Source: Vibrio neptunius
Lineage (GTDB): Bacteria; Pseudomonadota; Gammaproteobacteria; Enterobacterales; Vibrionaceae
DNA length: 64,000 bases
Assembly (NCBI GenBank): GCA_019339365.1
Contig: CP079860.1
Location: 868,001-932,000 of the forward strand
Direction of reading: 5' to 3'
A model generated the notes under the pieces. That model did not search any database. It was not told the origin of the DNA and saw nothing but the letters and a program-made list of their open reading frames with translations. The position numbers were made by a program, and so were the translations under genes. Numbering within the stretch: the stretch's first letter is position 1; each line of letters opens with the position of its first letter. This document shows, one piece after another, positions 49,895-60,658 of the stretch.

Positions 49895-49915
49895 TAATCA
49901 CCTTCCATTAACATC

Positions 49916-49945
49916 AAAGCCGCCTCAATATAGGCGGCTTTTTTT
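49916..49945 (+). terminator. Rho-independent terminator of rtxHCA
   Basis: A stem AGCCGCC/GGCGGCT with an 8-base AT loop followed by seven T residues, 22 bases beyond the rtxA stop codon. Confidence 0.92.
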
Positions 49946-50164
49946 GGCATCACGCAAGCAGATGGTAAACACCACTCATTCATGCCTCTCCAAGTTTGAT
50001 ATGGAGTTTTATCGCCAATATTGATAGAAGCGTGACAGGCTAGCCCTCAAAAAAACGTTATCCAGCAATTACGTAGAGTCGTTAAAAGGCCGTATCCCCT
50101 TCAATATCTCTCTTCATCAGGAGCGAACAGTATCCATGAGTCCAGAATGATAAACAGGAATACT

Positions 50165-50268
50165 GAATGCTGGTTATAGGGAAGTTAACTTAGTTGTTGA
50201 CACTCTTCGTACACAAGGTTTACCCGTTGTTGTTAAAGTAGGCCCCAATGTAGCCAAATGTAAATAAA
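50165..50268 (+). pseudogene. Possible coding remnant downstream of rtxA
   Basis: A 37-codon stretch without a start reads LNAGYREVNLVVDTLRTQG and LPVVVKVGPNVAKCK before a stop. It looks like the end of a protein, but I cannot place it. The remaining sequence of 49946-50315 shows no other gene. Confidence 0.2.
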
Positions 50269-50315
50269 TTGACAGGGTTTGGACGATAAAACCACCGTCA
50301 ATTTGTCCCTTTATT

Positions 50316-52216
50316 ATGAAGTTCAACCAACAACGTACCCCCATGCGCAATCATGAGTGGGAAGTGAAGCTGTTCCAACGCCGTGCGGTCGTTGCGTTTA
50401 TTGCGATGATCACCTTATTGGGGGTGCTGGTGGCAAATCTTTACCATCTTGAGGTCAAAGATTTTAGCTACTACCAAACTCGGGCCAATGATAACCGAAT
50501 TCAGGTTCTGCCTATTTCGCCTGCTCGGGGCCTGATTTACGACCGTAATGGTCATCTGATTGCCAAAAACATTCCGGTTTATGTGCTGGATGTGTTTCCC
50601 GATAAAGCGGTCAACCTCGAACAATCGATTGTTAATCTGCAAAAATATGTCGACTTATCACCGGAGCAGTTACACAAGCTAAAGCATCTCTATCGCGGAC
50701 GCTTTAAGGCGGTGACGATAAAAGGGCAGTTATCTGAACGAGAAGTGGCGCGTTTTTCTGCTCATCAACATCAATTTCCGGGCTTTATGATCAACGCTGA
50801 GATGAAGCGTTTCTATCCTTACGGTGAGTCACTCACACACGTTGTAGGTTATGTTTCTCACATCAATGATCGCGATATTGAACGTCTCAAGCGTCGAGAC
50901 GAGCTATCTAACTATCGGGCGACAAAGAACATTGGCAAGCTGGGTATCGAGCGCTACTACGAAAAAATGCTCCATGGCAAGCAAGGTTACGAAGAAGTCG
51001 AAGTTAACAGCCGCGGGCGAGTGATTCGCACCATCAAATATGTTCCTCCTGTCGCGGGGAAAGACATTGTGCTGAATATCGATGCTGATTTACAGAACTA
51101 TGTCTATGAGTTACTAGGAGACAGGCAGGGCAGTGCGGTTGTACTCGACCCGAAAGACAACAGTATATTGGCGATGGCGTCCAGCCCAAGCTATGACCCT
51201 AACCCGTTTGTCGATGGAATTTCAGGCCCTGCCTATCGTCAATTGCTTGAGGATGTCCATCACCCATTGGTTAACCGTGCCACTCTTGGTGTTTATCCGC
51301 CCGCTTCTACAGCGAAGCCCTTCATGGCTATTGCTGGGCTGAGCGAACACGTCATTAGCCCAACGACGATTCGCAACGATCATGGTCGTTGGCAGATTCC
51401 AGGTTCCAGTCGCCATTCTAAAGCTTGGCGTGACTGGCGTCGCTGGGGGCATGGTGATGTCGACGTCACTTTAGCAATAGAAGAGTCGGTGGATTCATTC
51501 TTCTATCAGATGGCTTACGATTTGGGGATTGATCGCATCTCAGACTGGATGGGGCTGTTTGGGTTTGGTCAACTGACAGGCATCGATATTCTTGAAGAAA
51601 CCGCAGCCAATATGCCAACCCGAGAATGGAAACAGCGACGTCATCATCAGCCTTGGTACAAAGGCGATACAGTGCCTATCGGTATTGGTCAGGGTTACTG
51701 GACGGCGACACCATTGCAGATAGCAAAAGCCACATCGGTATTGGTCAATCATGGTAACGTGACCCCCCTCACTTGCTCAAAGCAGTGATTGAGCATGGCC
51801 AGAGTTTTGAGTCCGCAACTGCGGTGGATCAGCCAGTGTTCAACGACATGAAGCGAGTCGATGACAAATCATGGGACATTGCTCTCAATGCGATGCGATT
51901 AGTCAATGAGGGATCAAGAGGATCAGGCCGCAGAGCGTTCAGAGGGACTGAGTATTGCAGTGGTGGGAAATCTGGTACAGCGCAAGTGTTTGGTCTCAAG
52001 AAAGACGAAGTTTATAACTCCAAAGCGCTGAGACACAACCTCCTCGATCACGCATTGTTTACCGGTTTTGCGCCTTGCCAGCACCCTGAATATGTCACCA
52101 CTGTGGTCATCGAACATGGTAACGGTGGGTCAAAAGTTGGGGCGCCTTTTGTCAGGCATGTTTTTGACCATTTACTCACTGAAAAGGATAAACAGACCTC
52201 CAATAAGCAGACCTAA
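50316..52216 (+). CDS. Class B penicillin-binding protein 2 (MrdA-like; one frameshift)
   Basis: About 633 residues. One N-terminal membrane helix (AVVAFIAMITLLGVLVANLY) leads to a pedestal domain and a transpeptidase domain: active Ser in PPASTAKPF (SxxK), second motif ESVDSFFYQ (SxD), third GKSGTAQVF (KSG). This is the elongasome transpeptidase type that works with RodA. The frame is lost in the C6 run at 51763-51768; one added C restores NVTPPHLLKAVIE. As it sits alone beside the MARTX locus, without rodA, it is probably an extra, accessory copy. An alternative start is ATG 50343. Confidence 0.88.
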
Positions 52217-52336
52217 ATCCGTATCCCTGCGTCGCTATCTCGCTTTACGATGAATTTTTGATGATCGGTAGCGGAATATCATATATTCATCTAGATTCAT
52301 ATGATTGAAAGCTATGAGTAGAGTAGGGATACAAAC

Positions 52337-53974
52337 ATGAAGCGACTTTTGTCTCAATGGTCTGTGACCAATCGTTTGGTAGCTATATTCGTTGTATTTG
52401 TCGTCACTATCGTTTTGATTGCGACCGATATTATTGTGACTTTAGAAAAGAATAAGCAGGACGGAACGGTCATTAATGTCGCAGGTCGACAGCGAATGTT
52501 GACCAAGAAGTTTGCCAGTGAGGTCATGCTCTCCATCTATGAGGGGCATAAGTCTTCTCATCCTCAGCTCAATTACGACAATACCATTAAACTCTACGAA
52601 ACTTCACTCAGGGCGTTAAAAGGAGGAGGCCAGACTTTCTCTGATTTAACCATGAAAAATCCGATTAATCTGGTTGAAAGTACCGCGCAAGATTTCAAAA
52701 ACAGGCTCAGTAATGTAGAGCAGCTATGGAATACGCAAAAAGCCATGGCTTTCTCTTTGCTGCAACAAACGGGCAAGCCGACCGAAGAGCAAGTTGATCA
52801 GTTTATGCTAGCCAACCACAAAACACTGGGGGCGATGCACCAAGCGGTGCTGAGTTATAACCGCTATGCAGACAGCAATGCTCAAGGCTTAAAGCAAGAT
52901 ATCTTAGTCATAGCAGGTGTCGGTATACTCGCAGTTATTGTACTCTCGTACTTTATCGGCCACAGTTTAACCCAGCCCATTCATCAATTGGTGGCAGTGA
53001 GCCGAGACACCAGAAAAGGTGACCTAGAAGATAAAGATCATATCGATGCGCTGATCAACAAGAGTGAACTTGGCCTGTTGGCGAAGAATATTCAGTCGAT
53101 GAGGCATGCATTGTCTTCGGTGGTCAAAGGCCTCAAAACCAGTGCGGACAATATCTCCAGTTTATCGGGCCGGGTAGAGTTGCTATCGCAAGAGGTCAAT
53201 CAAAGCTACGATGACGAAAAACGCAAATACGAAGAGATTGCTCAAATTTCTGATGGTTTGGTCGATTCCTTCAGCCGTGTTTCAGGGATGGTGGGTCAAA
53301 CGTTAGAATCAGCTGCGCAAAGTCAAACCAGTGCAAAGCGTGGTTTAGATTCCGTTCACGCCAATATGAAAGCCGTCGAGCTAGCTTCTGCTGAATCGCA
53401 TAAAGTGTCTGAAAATATACAGGAACTCAGTTCTGTTGCTGAGCAAGTTTATAGCATTATTGATGTTATCCAGACCATTGCCGAACAGACCAACTTACTG
53501 GCGCTCAATGCGGCGATTGAAGCGGCACGGGCAGGTGAACAAGGCAGAGGCTTTGCCGTAGTGGCTGACGAAGTGAGAATGCTGGCGAGTAAAACCAATG
53601 ACTCAACGGGAGAAATTAGTAGCTTGCTCAATGACTTGACCGACCGAGTGAAAGTCTCTGTTGATTCTGTGGCTCAGTTACAGAAAGAAGTGGAAAACAG
53701 TAAGCAATGCAGCAGTGAAACGGCGGATAACATCGATAAAATTTCTAGCTCGATTACTTTAACCGTCGAACAACAGAATGACATTGCCGTACTGATTGAT
53801 GAGCAGTCTCGCAGCATCAACGAACTCAAACAAGCACAAGACTACCTATCTAATCTTCTTCAGAATACCAACAAGAAGATCATCGACAGCTCTCATATTG
53901 CGGTTGATATGAGTGACATGGCGAAGGGGATCTCGTCCACCTTAAATGACTTCTCAACGTCCGCTCGTAATTAA
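52337..53974 (+). CDS. Methyl-accepting chemotaxis protein with type IV pilus-like sensor
   Basis: A 545-residue receptor. N-terminal membrane helix (about 12-32), periplasmic PilJ-type domain ([19 protein letters not shown]), second helix at about 190-210, HAMP region ([22 protein letters not shown], cited partly) and the cytoplasmic signalling hairpin centred on [19 protein letters not shown]. It would report an unknown periplasmic signal, perhaps nitrate or nitrite as PilJ-domain receptors often do, to CheA/CheW. No che genes are adjacent. Confidence 0.92.
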   Translation: MKRLLSQWSVTNRLVAIFVVFVVTIVLIATDIIVTLEKNKQDGTVINVAGRQRMLTKKFASEVMLSIYEGHKSSHPQLNYDNTIKLYETSLRALKGGGQTFSDLTMKNPINLVESTAQDFKNRLSNVEQLWNTQKAMAFSLLQQTGKPTEEQVDQFMLANHKTLGAMHQAVLSYNRYADSNAQGLKQDILVIAGVGILAVIVLSYFIGHSLTQPIHQLVAVSRDTRKGDLEDKDHIDALINKSELGLLAKNIQSMRHALSSVVKGLKTSADNISSLSGRVELLSQEVNQSYDDEKRKYEEIAQISDGLVDSFSRVSGMVGQTLESAAQSQTSAKRGLDSVHANMKAVELASAESHKVSENIQELSSVAEQVYSIIDVIQTIAEQTNLLALNAAIEAARAGEQGRGFAVVADEVRMLASKTNDSTGEISSLLNDLTDRVKVSVDSVAQLQKEVENSKQCSSETADNIDKISSSITLTVEQQNDIAVLIDEQSRSINELKQAQDYLSNLLQNTNKKIIDSSHIAVDMSDMAKGISSTLNDFSTSARN

Positions 53975-53990
53975 CCATTTAGACCAATCG

Positions 53991-54025
53991 CGAGCAACTC
54001 TGAATCTACTTAGGGTTGCTCGTTT
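53991..54025 (+). terminator. Hairpin after the chemoreceptor gene
   Basis: An 8-bp perfect stem (CGAGCAAC ... GTTGCTCG) with a 16-base loop and a short TTTG tail. Between here and 54731 I see no gene; an 86-codon frame at 54107-54367 has no family features. Confidence 0.6.
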
Positions 54026-54743
54026 GTCGTGTGGTCAAGGTTTCATCAAATCACCGCTTAGCGCCTATGCTTTGCCTCACCGCATCAATTTGAACTCATC
54101 ATATCATTGCTGAGCACCACAGCTATTGTTATGCCATCGCCTGAACCAACTTGCCGCACGGTGTTCAAACTCATCCCACTTAGAGTACAAAATCAAAACA
54201 GGTACTTAGCCTACTCTTATCGGGTTCTTGGCATAATAGGCGCCAATTTACGGTTGCCAACGTTTTTTGGTTATTGGGCCTTGGAAGCAGCCATGGTGAC
54301 TTTGTTGTTTGATTTGGATGATAGCAATTACAACCATTTGCCCAACGACAGGGGAATGGCAATCTAACCTTTCTTCGGACGTGCTCTCTCTCAAACAAGG
54401 GGGAGACAATGCCAGAGCTGAGACAAGATGATAATGACACCGCTTATTTTTGGGTATTACAGACGTCTTGAATCCTCCCAATCTTATATTTTAATCTGTT
54501 GGTGACGTGTTGACGTCATGTATTTATTTAGCCCTTCTTTGAAACAGTGAGGTGGGTATAGTCATCGGGTCGTCGTGTGCAAAGTTTATTACTCAATGTG
54601 GGGTAAGCTGTATTTTTATATTTAAATGTCTGCCTACAAAGTGTGATAGAACGGATTTTTACAGCAAATATATAATACTCGTCTTGATGCATTAGTTAAC
54701 ATGATATAACATACTGTTTTTCATTGAATAATTGGTTGGTAAA

Positions 54744-54959
54744 ATGACAAAGTTTACAGAATATAAAGTGGTTCACGTTGTAGAAGGTGGCTGTGGTACG
54801 GTACTACTAGGTGCAAGCGGATTGCCTGTGCAAAAAATGGAAGCCGATCTAAATAAATATGTACAAGACGGTTGGCAGGTTGTATTTCAGGTCATTGAAC
54901 AGAAGCGCTTTATGTTGTTTTGGAAGCGTGAGGCTGTGATTATTACTCTTGGCCGCTAA
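54744..54959 (+). CDS. DUF4177 family small protein
   Basis: A 71-residue protein using ATG 54744. FTEYKVVHVVEGG and DLNKYVQDGWQVVFQVIEQ resemble the DUF4177 pattern (an N-terminal strand, then EADLNKxxxxGW), small soluble proteins of unknown role. It precedes the yidD-like gene by two bases and the TM2-domain gene, suggesting a three-gene operon. Confidence 0.72.
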   Translation: MTKFTEYKVVHVVEGGCGTVLLGASGLPVQKMEADLNKYVQDGWQVVFQVIEQKRFMLFWKREAVIITLGR

Positions 54960-54961
54960 GC

Positions 54962-55186
54962 TTGCTTAAGTATATTTCTTTGACATTGATCCATCGCTAT
55001 CAAGCGAGCGGTGGATCAAAGAAGTTGTTAAATATTGAATGTAATTTTGAGCCGACATGCTCTGAATACACAAAACAATGCATTGCAAAGTATGGGGCGA
55101 TAAAAGGTTGGAAACTTGGTTTAGAAAGGATTAAACGATGCAACCAACCTGACCTCATTGAAAAAATACGTGATGAGGTGCCGTAA
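54962..55186 (+). CDS. YidD-like membrane protein insertion factor
   Basis: A 74-residue protein starting at TTG, two bases after the preceding stop. CNFEPTCSEYTKQCI is the YidD (DUF37) signature; canonical YidD, encoded beside yidC, assists membrane-protein insertion. Here it is outside the rpmH-rnpA-yidD-yidC locus, so it is a paralogue. Its stop overlaps the next start (TAATG). Confidence 0.82.
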   Translation: MLKYISLTLIHRYQASGGSKKLLNIECNFEPTCSEYTKQCIAKYGAIKGWKLGLERIKRCNQPDLIEKIRDEVP

Positions 55187-55574
55187 TGCGCTTATTTGAG
55201 CCAATTGAACAGTTAGAAAAAAATGAAGAACTGCTAAGAAAGCAGGTAAATGCATTACCTGAAAACCAAAAAAAGAATTCTTTGAGCGACAATCTAAGAA
55301 GCTTAAAGACCCAGACACTTATGCGACGTTGAACTGGTTTTTTCTAGGTGGTTTCCACCACTGCTACTTAGGTAAATATGCCTTGTTTGCACTTGAATTG
55401 ATCTTGCTAACGGTCAGTATCATAGGTCTTTTTCTCGGCCACACAAGCGCGCTTTTTATCCTCGCATTACTCATCATCTATGAGCTTCCTCAACTCTTTT
55501 TCTCGCAGAAGATCGCGAGACAACACAATTATAAACTCTCCTGTGAAATCTTTAATGATGTACGAAGAGATTAG
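55186..55574 (+). CDS. TM2-domain membrane protein (one frameshift)
   Basis: About 129 residues after adding one A in the A7 run at 55268-55274. A charged N-terminus (FEPIEQLEKNEELLRKQVNA) leads to a TM2-type domain, LNWFFLGGFHHCYLGKYALF, then two to three hydrophobic helices. TM2 proteins have no settled function. The start ATG overlaps the yidD-like stop, so the three small genes are coupled. Confidence 0.75.
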
Positions 55575-55704
55575 CGGGCAATTACCCAAAGCATGCCTCA
55601 TCTAGGACTCTGATCTCAGAGATGTCAACGTGTAAGCGGCGTTAGCAGCCAGACTTTGACGTTCTATATTGTGTAAGGATAAGGTTTGTGTGTCTAGTGC
55701 ACAA

Positions 55705-55761
55705 AAGCTGGCAAAAAATTGCCAGCTTAGACGTTGATAGCCTGCTATAACAGGCTAAAAG
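55705..55761. terminator. Two adjacent perfect hairpins
   Basis: AAGCTGGCAA/TTGCCAGCTT at 55705-55728 is a perfect palindrome with a short A-rich loop, and TAGCCTG/CAGGCTA at 55749-55765 region forms a second stem. They lie between the TM2 gene and a tiny minus-strand gene and may end transcription in both directions. Confidence 0.55.
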
Positions 55762-55769
55762 GATGCGCG

Positions 55770-55853
55770 CTACTTCTTATTTGTGTCTTTTTGGGCGTCT
55801 TTCCAATATTGAATTCGGACACGATGAAGTTGCGCTCTTCTCATTTTCTTCAT
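55770..55853 (-). CDS. Tiny basic protein (27 aa), tentative
   Basis: ATG 55853 is preceded by GAGGG at a good distance. The 27-residue product (MKKMRRAQLHRVRIQYWKD, then a Lys-rich end) is strongly basic and amphipathic. Hairpins follow its stop. Being so short, it rests on the start signal and composition only; it could be a leader or nucleic-acid-binding peptide. The rest of 55854-56164 is AT-rich non-coding DNA before phoX. Confidence 0.4.
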   Translation of the reverse strand: MKKMRRAQLHRVRIQYWKDAQKDTNKK

Positions 55854-56164
55854 GATATTCCCTCACTTTTTATTGGCTTGCTCGTCTCTGAGCCTATGTG
55901 AATCAAGTTCCTCATGAACAAGATTTAATGTAGCGACCAAATTAGAACATCGCTAGGTTTTAGATCACATTTTCTTGTATGTACGTCATACCTTATTTAT
56001 TAAAAGTGAACGTAAGCTCACTTTAATGGGATTGCAATGCAATTAAAATAAAATTGCAATACCGTCTTTATCTAATAGAAACAATACTTTAACGCGAATG
56101 TCATTTTAACTCTCTATCATCTGCTCGCTATTAATAAAAAACATACTCGAGCAAGGAGTCAGCA

Positions 56165-58043
56165 ATGTGGAATCGCGATGAGCAAGATTCTCAATTCAGC
56201 CAAATGATCGAGGCGAGATTGTCTCGTCGTCGTTTTCTGGCTGGTACCGCAGCAGTGGGTGCAGGTGCATTTCTGTCGCTTAACCCAATTACCAAGGCAT
56301 TTGCCGCAGGCAAGAAAAGCGCACTACTGAATTTTGACGCGGTTCCTGCCTCTACATCAGATGCGATTATTGTGCCAAAAGGCTATAAAGCTACACCTTT
56401 ATTATCATGGGGCGATCCGATCTTTGCCGATGCGCCGGAGTTTGATCCGAGTGGTAAGCAAGACTCAAAAAGCCCAACAGCGCCAGTTTGGTGATAATAC
56501 GGATGGCATGAGCCTATTCCCAATCACGAAAGACCGTGCTGTCATTGCGGTCAACAATGAATACACCAACTACGAGTACCTGTTTGACCATGGCGGTAAA
56601 GCGATGACCGCTGATGATGTGATGAAATCGCAGGCTGCTCACGGTGTGACTGTGTTTGAAATCGTCAAGTCTGGTGGTGAGTGGAAGCTGGACAAAAATG
56701 GCAAACGTAACCGCAGAATTACGGCGGCGACCGAAATGAAGCTCACAGGTCCAGCGGCTGGTCACGATTTAATGAAAACCAAGCTAGATCCAACGGGTAT
56801 GAAACCTTTAGGTACATTCAACAACTGTGCGAATGGCCAAACGCCATGGGGTACCTACCTAACATGTGAAGAGAACTTCAATGGCTACTTTGGTACCAGC
56901 GGTAGCGCAGAGGTCTCTGACGATCACGCACGTTATGGCGTTGCGCCCAAGCCTAGCAAATACCAGTGGCATGATACCGATGAACGCTTCGATGTGGCTA
57001 AACATCCTAATGAGCCACACCGCTTTGGTTGGGTGGTTGAGATCGACCCGAATGACCCGACCTCAACACCGCTTAAACGTACCGCGTTAGGCCGCTTCAA
57101 ACATGAGAATGCTGCGCTGCTGATCAATGAAGACGGCCATGTCGTGGTTTACTTGGGTGATGATGAGCGAGGTGAGCACCTGTACAAGTTTGTTTCTAAG
57201 AACAAATATCAGCCAGGCAACAACACGGCAAATCGCGATCTACTGGAACAAGGGACATTGTATGTCGCCAAATTCGAGATGGATGACGCCGAACTGAAAG
57301 GTAAGGGCCAGTGGTTGGAGCTGACACATGGTAAAAATGGGTTAACCAAAGAAAATGGCTTCCATGATCAAGCGGAAGTGGTGACCTTTGCACGCCGAGC
57401 GGCAACTCAGGTTGGCGCAACCACAATGGACCGTCCAGAATGGGTTGCTGTCCATCCTGACAACCAGCATGTTTTCTGTACCTTGACCAACAACAAAAAC
57501 CGTGGCGTCAAGGAAGGCCAGCCAGTGGGTGGACCTAACCCACGTAAAGAAAACCATTATGGTCAGATTGTTCGCTGGATACCACAAGGTGGCGATCATA
57601 CCAGCGAAGGGTTTGAATGGGATTTGTACCTGATTGCGGGCAACCCTAGCGTGCATAAAGGCAACCTTTATGCAGGTAGCGACAACATTCATGCAGGCAA
57701 CATGTTCAATAGCCCTGATGGTATTGGGTTTGATAAAGCAGGACGTCTGTGGATTCAAACCGATGGGAACTACTCAAACAAAGGCGATTTTGCCGGTCAG
57801 GGCAACAACCAGATGTTGTGTGGTGACCCAATGACAGGTGAGGTTCGTCGTTTCTTAACGGGCCCAGTTGCATGCGAAATCACAGGCCTGACGTTCTCAG
57901 AGGATTACAAGACCATGTTTGTCGGTGTTCAGCATCCAGGTGAGAAAGGCGCGCCTTCACATTTCCCGGCTGGTGGAAACAGCAAGCCGCGCTCGACAAT
58001 CATGGCAATCACTCGCGAAGATGGCGGTGTGATTGGCGCATAG
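56165..58043 (+). CDS. PhoX-like (DUF839) Tat-exported phosphatase (one frameshift)
   Basis: About 625 residues. A twin-arginine signal, LSRRRFLAGTAAVGAGAFL, near residue 20-38 sends it folded to the periplasm. The mature part has LFPITKDRAVIAVNNEYTNYEY, GTYLTCEENFNGYFG and ENAALLINEDGHVVVYLGDD, typical of the PhoX/DUF839 beta-propeller phosphatases that use calcium and iron. The frame breaks in the A5 run at 56467-56471; removing one A restores SKAQQRQFGDNTDG. It would release phosphate from organic esters. A weak Pho-box-like sequence lies upstream but I do not call it. It stands alone with its own terminator. Confidence 0.9.
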
Positions 58044-58078
58044 ATAAACCTATTCCACTCAGGAATATTGCACTACTC

Positions 58079-58101
58079 AAGGGGCTATTTGCCCCTTTTT
58101 T
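58079..58101 (+). terminator. Rho-independent terminator of phoX-like gene
   Basis: Stem AAGGGGC/GCCCCTT with a five-base loop, followed by six T residues (four beyond the stem). It begins 36 bases after the phoX-like stop codon. Confidence 0.9.
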
Positions 58102-58443
58102 GCACTTGCAACCGACGTGTAAGAATAAATACGCGTAAATAGGCATAAAAACTGTGATCTTGTGGCCGCTAACCACTTAATGTTGTTGTTCGGTTTGTAC
58201 GGTATAACTATAGTGGAATCGTACCCATATAATTGAAAGGTGTAGAGCCCCGAGTAATCTCACAGAGCTGATACGAAAAATTGTCCGTAAACGATATGCA
58301 TGTCTTAGTGATGTAATTACTGACAATCAATCGAAAGCGTCGAAGAATAAAGTATTTACAAAGGCCTTTTAGCTCATCGCTCCGGCGACGCCACATCTTA
58401 AGTTATCGGTACGTATGTTGATAACCAAGGAGGAGGTTTGTCT

Positions 58444-58596
58444 ATGATTGTTCTCGGTTTTGTTACTCTGGGTATCCTTGTTTTCTTTGCTTGTTGGGTC
58501 TGCCAACATGGTCTGCCTTTGTTTGGTATGCATTTGGATGAAACGGATCAGCTTCTTCTTGCAGAGGCCGCTGGAAAAGACGTATTAGAAGCATAA
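58444..58596 (+). CDS. Small membrane protein (50 aa)
   Basis: ATG 58444 follows a very strong AAGGAGGAGG. The 50-residue product has one membrane helix (VLGFVTLGILVFFACWVCQH) and a short acidic tail (DETDQLLLAEAAGKDVLEA). A rho-independent terminator follows at once, so it is a self-contained single-gene unit. I do not recognise it. Region 58102-58443 otherwise shows nothing; a 62-codon minus-strand frame there is unsupported. Confidence 0.65.
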   Translation: MIVLGFVTLGILVFFACWVCQHGLPLFGMHLDETDQLLLAEAAGKDVLEA

Positions 58597-58629
58597 CTGC
58601 CACCCATTGATAGATATCGCATAAAAAAG

Positions 58630-58649
58630 GAGCCGTAGGCTCTTTTTTT
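58630..58649 (+). terminator. Rho-independent terminator of the 50-aa protein gene
   Basis: Short stem GAGCC/GGCTC with a GTA loop, followed by seven T residues. Confidence 0.8.
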
Positions 58650-58672
58650 GATGTCAGAAATGGACAATAGAG

Positions 58673-59776
58673 TTAGTCTGAGCGGCCACGTCCCGCTATC
58701 TTCCATTTATCGACAATCTCTCCTTGTTTCACTACGTACAAATGGTCGAAGTTATTCAGTGTTGTATCGCAGTGGCTCGGAGTTAACACGAGCGTTTCAC
58801 CGATGTTAAGCGGATTGCCGTCACTAAGATGAACAATACCATGTTCATCTCCACCACATTGATAGGTGAGATCGGGACGAGAATCGACAATTGGCATTCC
58901 GAGATCAATGGAAAGTGATTTCATACCCGCATCGATGACAGCGCGTTGCGGTGTTGGTTGACTGATCACAGTGCTTAACACTTTGAGTGCCGAGTTGAAC
59001 TGTCGATTGAGATGGGTATCTTGTTCATCCCCAATATTGCAATAAGCGTTATCCATAAACAGGTAAGAGCCCGCTTGGATTTCAGTGTACGCTAGCCCTT
59101 GATAAGCTTGATAGGTGCCAGTGCCCCCGCCACTGATGATTGCGGGGACAAGATCACGAGGTTTTAATTGGCTGTCGATAAAATCAAACAGCTCAGTGAC
59201 AGCAGTACGTGCTTGTTGTTGGCGCTGTTCAAAGCCTTTCATCAGCTGTAAGTGGCCGCTGTACGCTTGAATACCCGCATAATGGACACCTTGTGTCTGG
59301 ACGACTTTCTCTATCATTGCGAGTAACTGCGGTCCTACTGCCACTCCGCATCGTTGTTGGCCACTCTCTACTTCAATCAGAAGATTGACGCTGATACCAG
59401 CCTGTTGCGCAAGTTCTGCGATCGATTCTATATGCTGTGGGTGGTCAATTACTTGATAGAGGATCGCTTGGGGGTATTGGATATGAAGATCAATCAGGCG
59501 TTGATACTTAGTCTGACCTGCAATAGGCGTTGTGATAAGGATGTCGCTGATACCACCTTGAAGCATGACCTCTGCCTCACCCAGTTTTGAGGTACAGATG
59601 CCTTGTGCCCCATATTCAATTTGTTTGTGGGCCAGTTGTGGGATTTTATGTGCCTTTGTATGGGGGCGTAGGGTTAAGCCTAGCCGATTTATTCTGCGTT
59701 GCATCTCCGCTAAGTTGTGTTCGACAGTGTCGAGGTCGATAAACAAAGCAGGTGTATCGATGTGTTCTAGTTTCAT
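58673..59776 (-). CDS. DSD1-type PLP enzyme (D-threonine aldolase / D-serine dehydratase-like)
   Basis: About 367 residues from ATG 59776; a longer frame to 59827 is possible but less likely. The alanine-racemase N-terminal fold starts with DTPALFIDLDTVEHNLAEMQ; LRPHTKAHKIPQLAHKQIE has the PLP lysine in HTKAHK; the C-terminal metal site is SHCDTTLNNFD. This group acts on D-3-hydroxy amino acids such as D-threonine or D-serine. It is divergent from the unknown gene at 60101 and may share regulation with the nearby LysR. Confidence 0.87.
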   Translation of the reverse strand: MKLEHIDTPALFIDLDTVEHNLAEMQRRINRLGLTLRPHTKAHKIPQLAHKQIEYGAQGICTSKLGEAEVMLQGGISDILITTPIAGQTKYQRLIDLHIQYPQAILYQVIDHPQHIESIAELAQQAGISVNLLIEVESGQQRCGVAVGPQLLAMIEKVVQTQGVHYAGIQAYSGHLQLMKGFEQRQQQARTAVTELFDFIDSQLKPRDLVPAIISGGGTGTYQAYQGLAYTEIQAGSYLFMDNAYCNIGDEQDTHLNRQFNSALKVLSTVISQPTPQRAVIDAGMKSLSIDLGMPIVDSRPDLTYQCGGDEHGIVHLSDGNPLNIGETLVLTPSHCDTTLNNFDHLYVVKQGEIVDKWKIAGRGRSD

Positions 59777-60100
59777 TGTTTCACACTTGTTGTTTTGTTG
59801 AACGGCTGCAGGGTAACACCTAGGCAATTAGATTGATTAAAAAAATTGTTAAATATGGCGAGGTTAGGGCGATTAGCAAAATGAAAATGAGAGACCAACA
59901 TTTGTTGTGTTTTGCATTTCATATTGAGAATCAGATTGTGCTCTGATTTTGCGAGTTTCTATCATAATGAATTTTATGCACTTTTATGCTTATCTTCATT
60001 TCCTATTTTTTGGCACGTGGTTTGCGTTATCCAAAGACCAGGCTTGATTCAAACTGCGTTCTAATTTGACAAGCGTAATCAAAGAAAATAGGAGAAGGTT

Positions 60101-60658
60101 ATGGCTCACTCAACTCACACACATCGTTCTAGAAGCGCTGTAACCCATGCAGATTCTTATACTTTGACTACCGACGTCAATCTGTCTCGTGCCCAAAGAA
60201 CAGCAGCAATTCACCTCGGCTCACAGCCACTGTTGCCGATTTTTCCTGAAGGGGTAAGAGATAGGATCAGTCAAATACTCAGTATGCGAGTGGAAGAAGT
60301 GGTGTCTGAATATGCGGAAGAGGACCAATCGCTTTCAGCCATGGCTCTCTCTCCGTTATTGATGGATTCTGGGCGGCTTCTGATCTCAAGTGGATACCGT
60401 CGTCAGACTCAGTTCGATCCAAACAGTGTGATCGCAGGTAAGGATACGCTCGGCTCTCTCAGTATTGATAAGTCAGGCTACTGGGACTATTCAGTCTACA
60501 ACATTAAGACGCAATTTCTACTGCAGGGTGAACGTAAGCTTGAGCGCTTCTCCTTATACTCTGATGCGGGCGACCCTATCACTATTACACTCACTTTGAT
60601 TGGCGTCGAGGGTGGTGCTGTGATTGATGAATTAGCTACAGAAATCACAGTCGGTTAG
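60101..60658 (+). CDS. Hypothetical protein of 185 aa
   Basis: ATG 60101 follows AGGAGAAGG. The product is soluble with a His/Thr/Ser-rich N-terminus (HSTHTHRSRSAVTHADSY) and a beta-rich C-terminal half (TITLTLIGVEGGAVIDELATEI). I do not recognise the family. Its end overlaps the stop of the convergent LysR gene by four bases, and it is divergent from the DSD1-type gene, so it may belong to the same regulon. Confidence 0.65.
   Translation: MAHSTHTHRSRSAVTHADSYTLTTDVNLSRAQRTAAIHLGSQPLLPIFPEGVRDRISQILSMRVEEVVSEYAEEDQSLSAMALSPLLMDSGRLLISSGYRRQTQFDPNSVIAGKDTLGSLSIDKSGYWDYSVYNIKTQFLLQGERKLERFSLYSDAGDPITITLTLIGVEGGAVIDELATEITVG

Noticed and set aside
54107..54367. 86-codon frame downstream of the chemoreceptor
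   Set aside because: No ribosome-binding site, no domain pattern, and an overlapping minus-strand frame of similar length; likely chance.
56100..56135. Pho box upstream of the PhoX-like gene
   Set aside because: Only one half-site (ATGTCAT) resembles the consensus; the second half does not match well enough.
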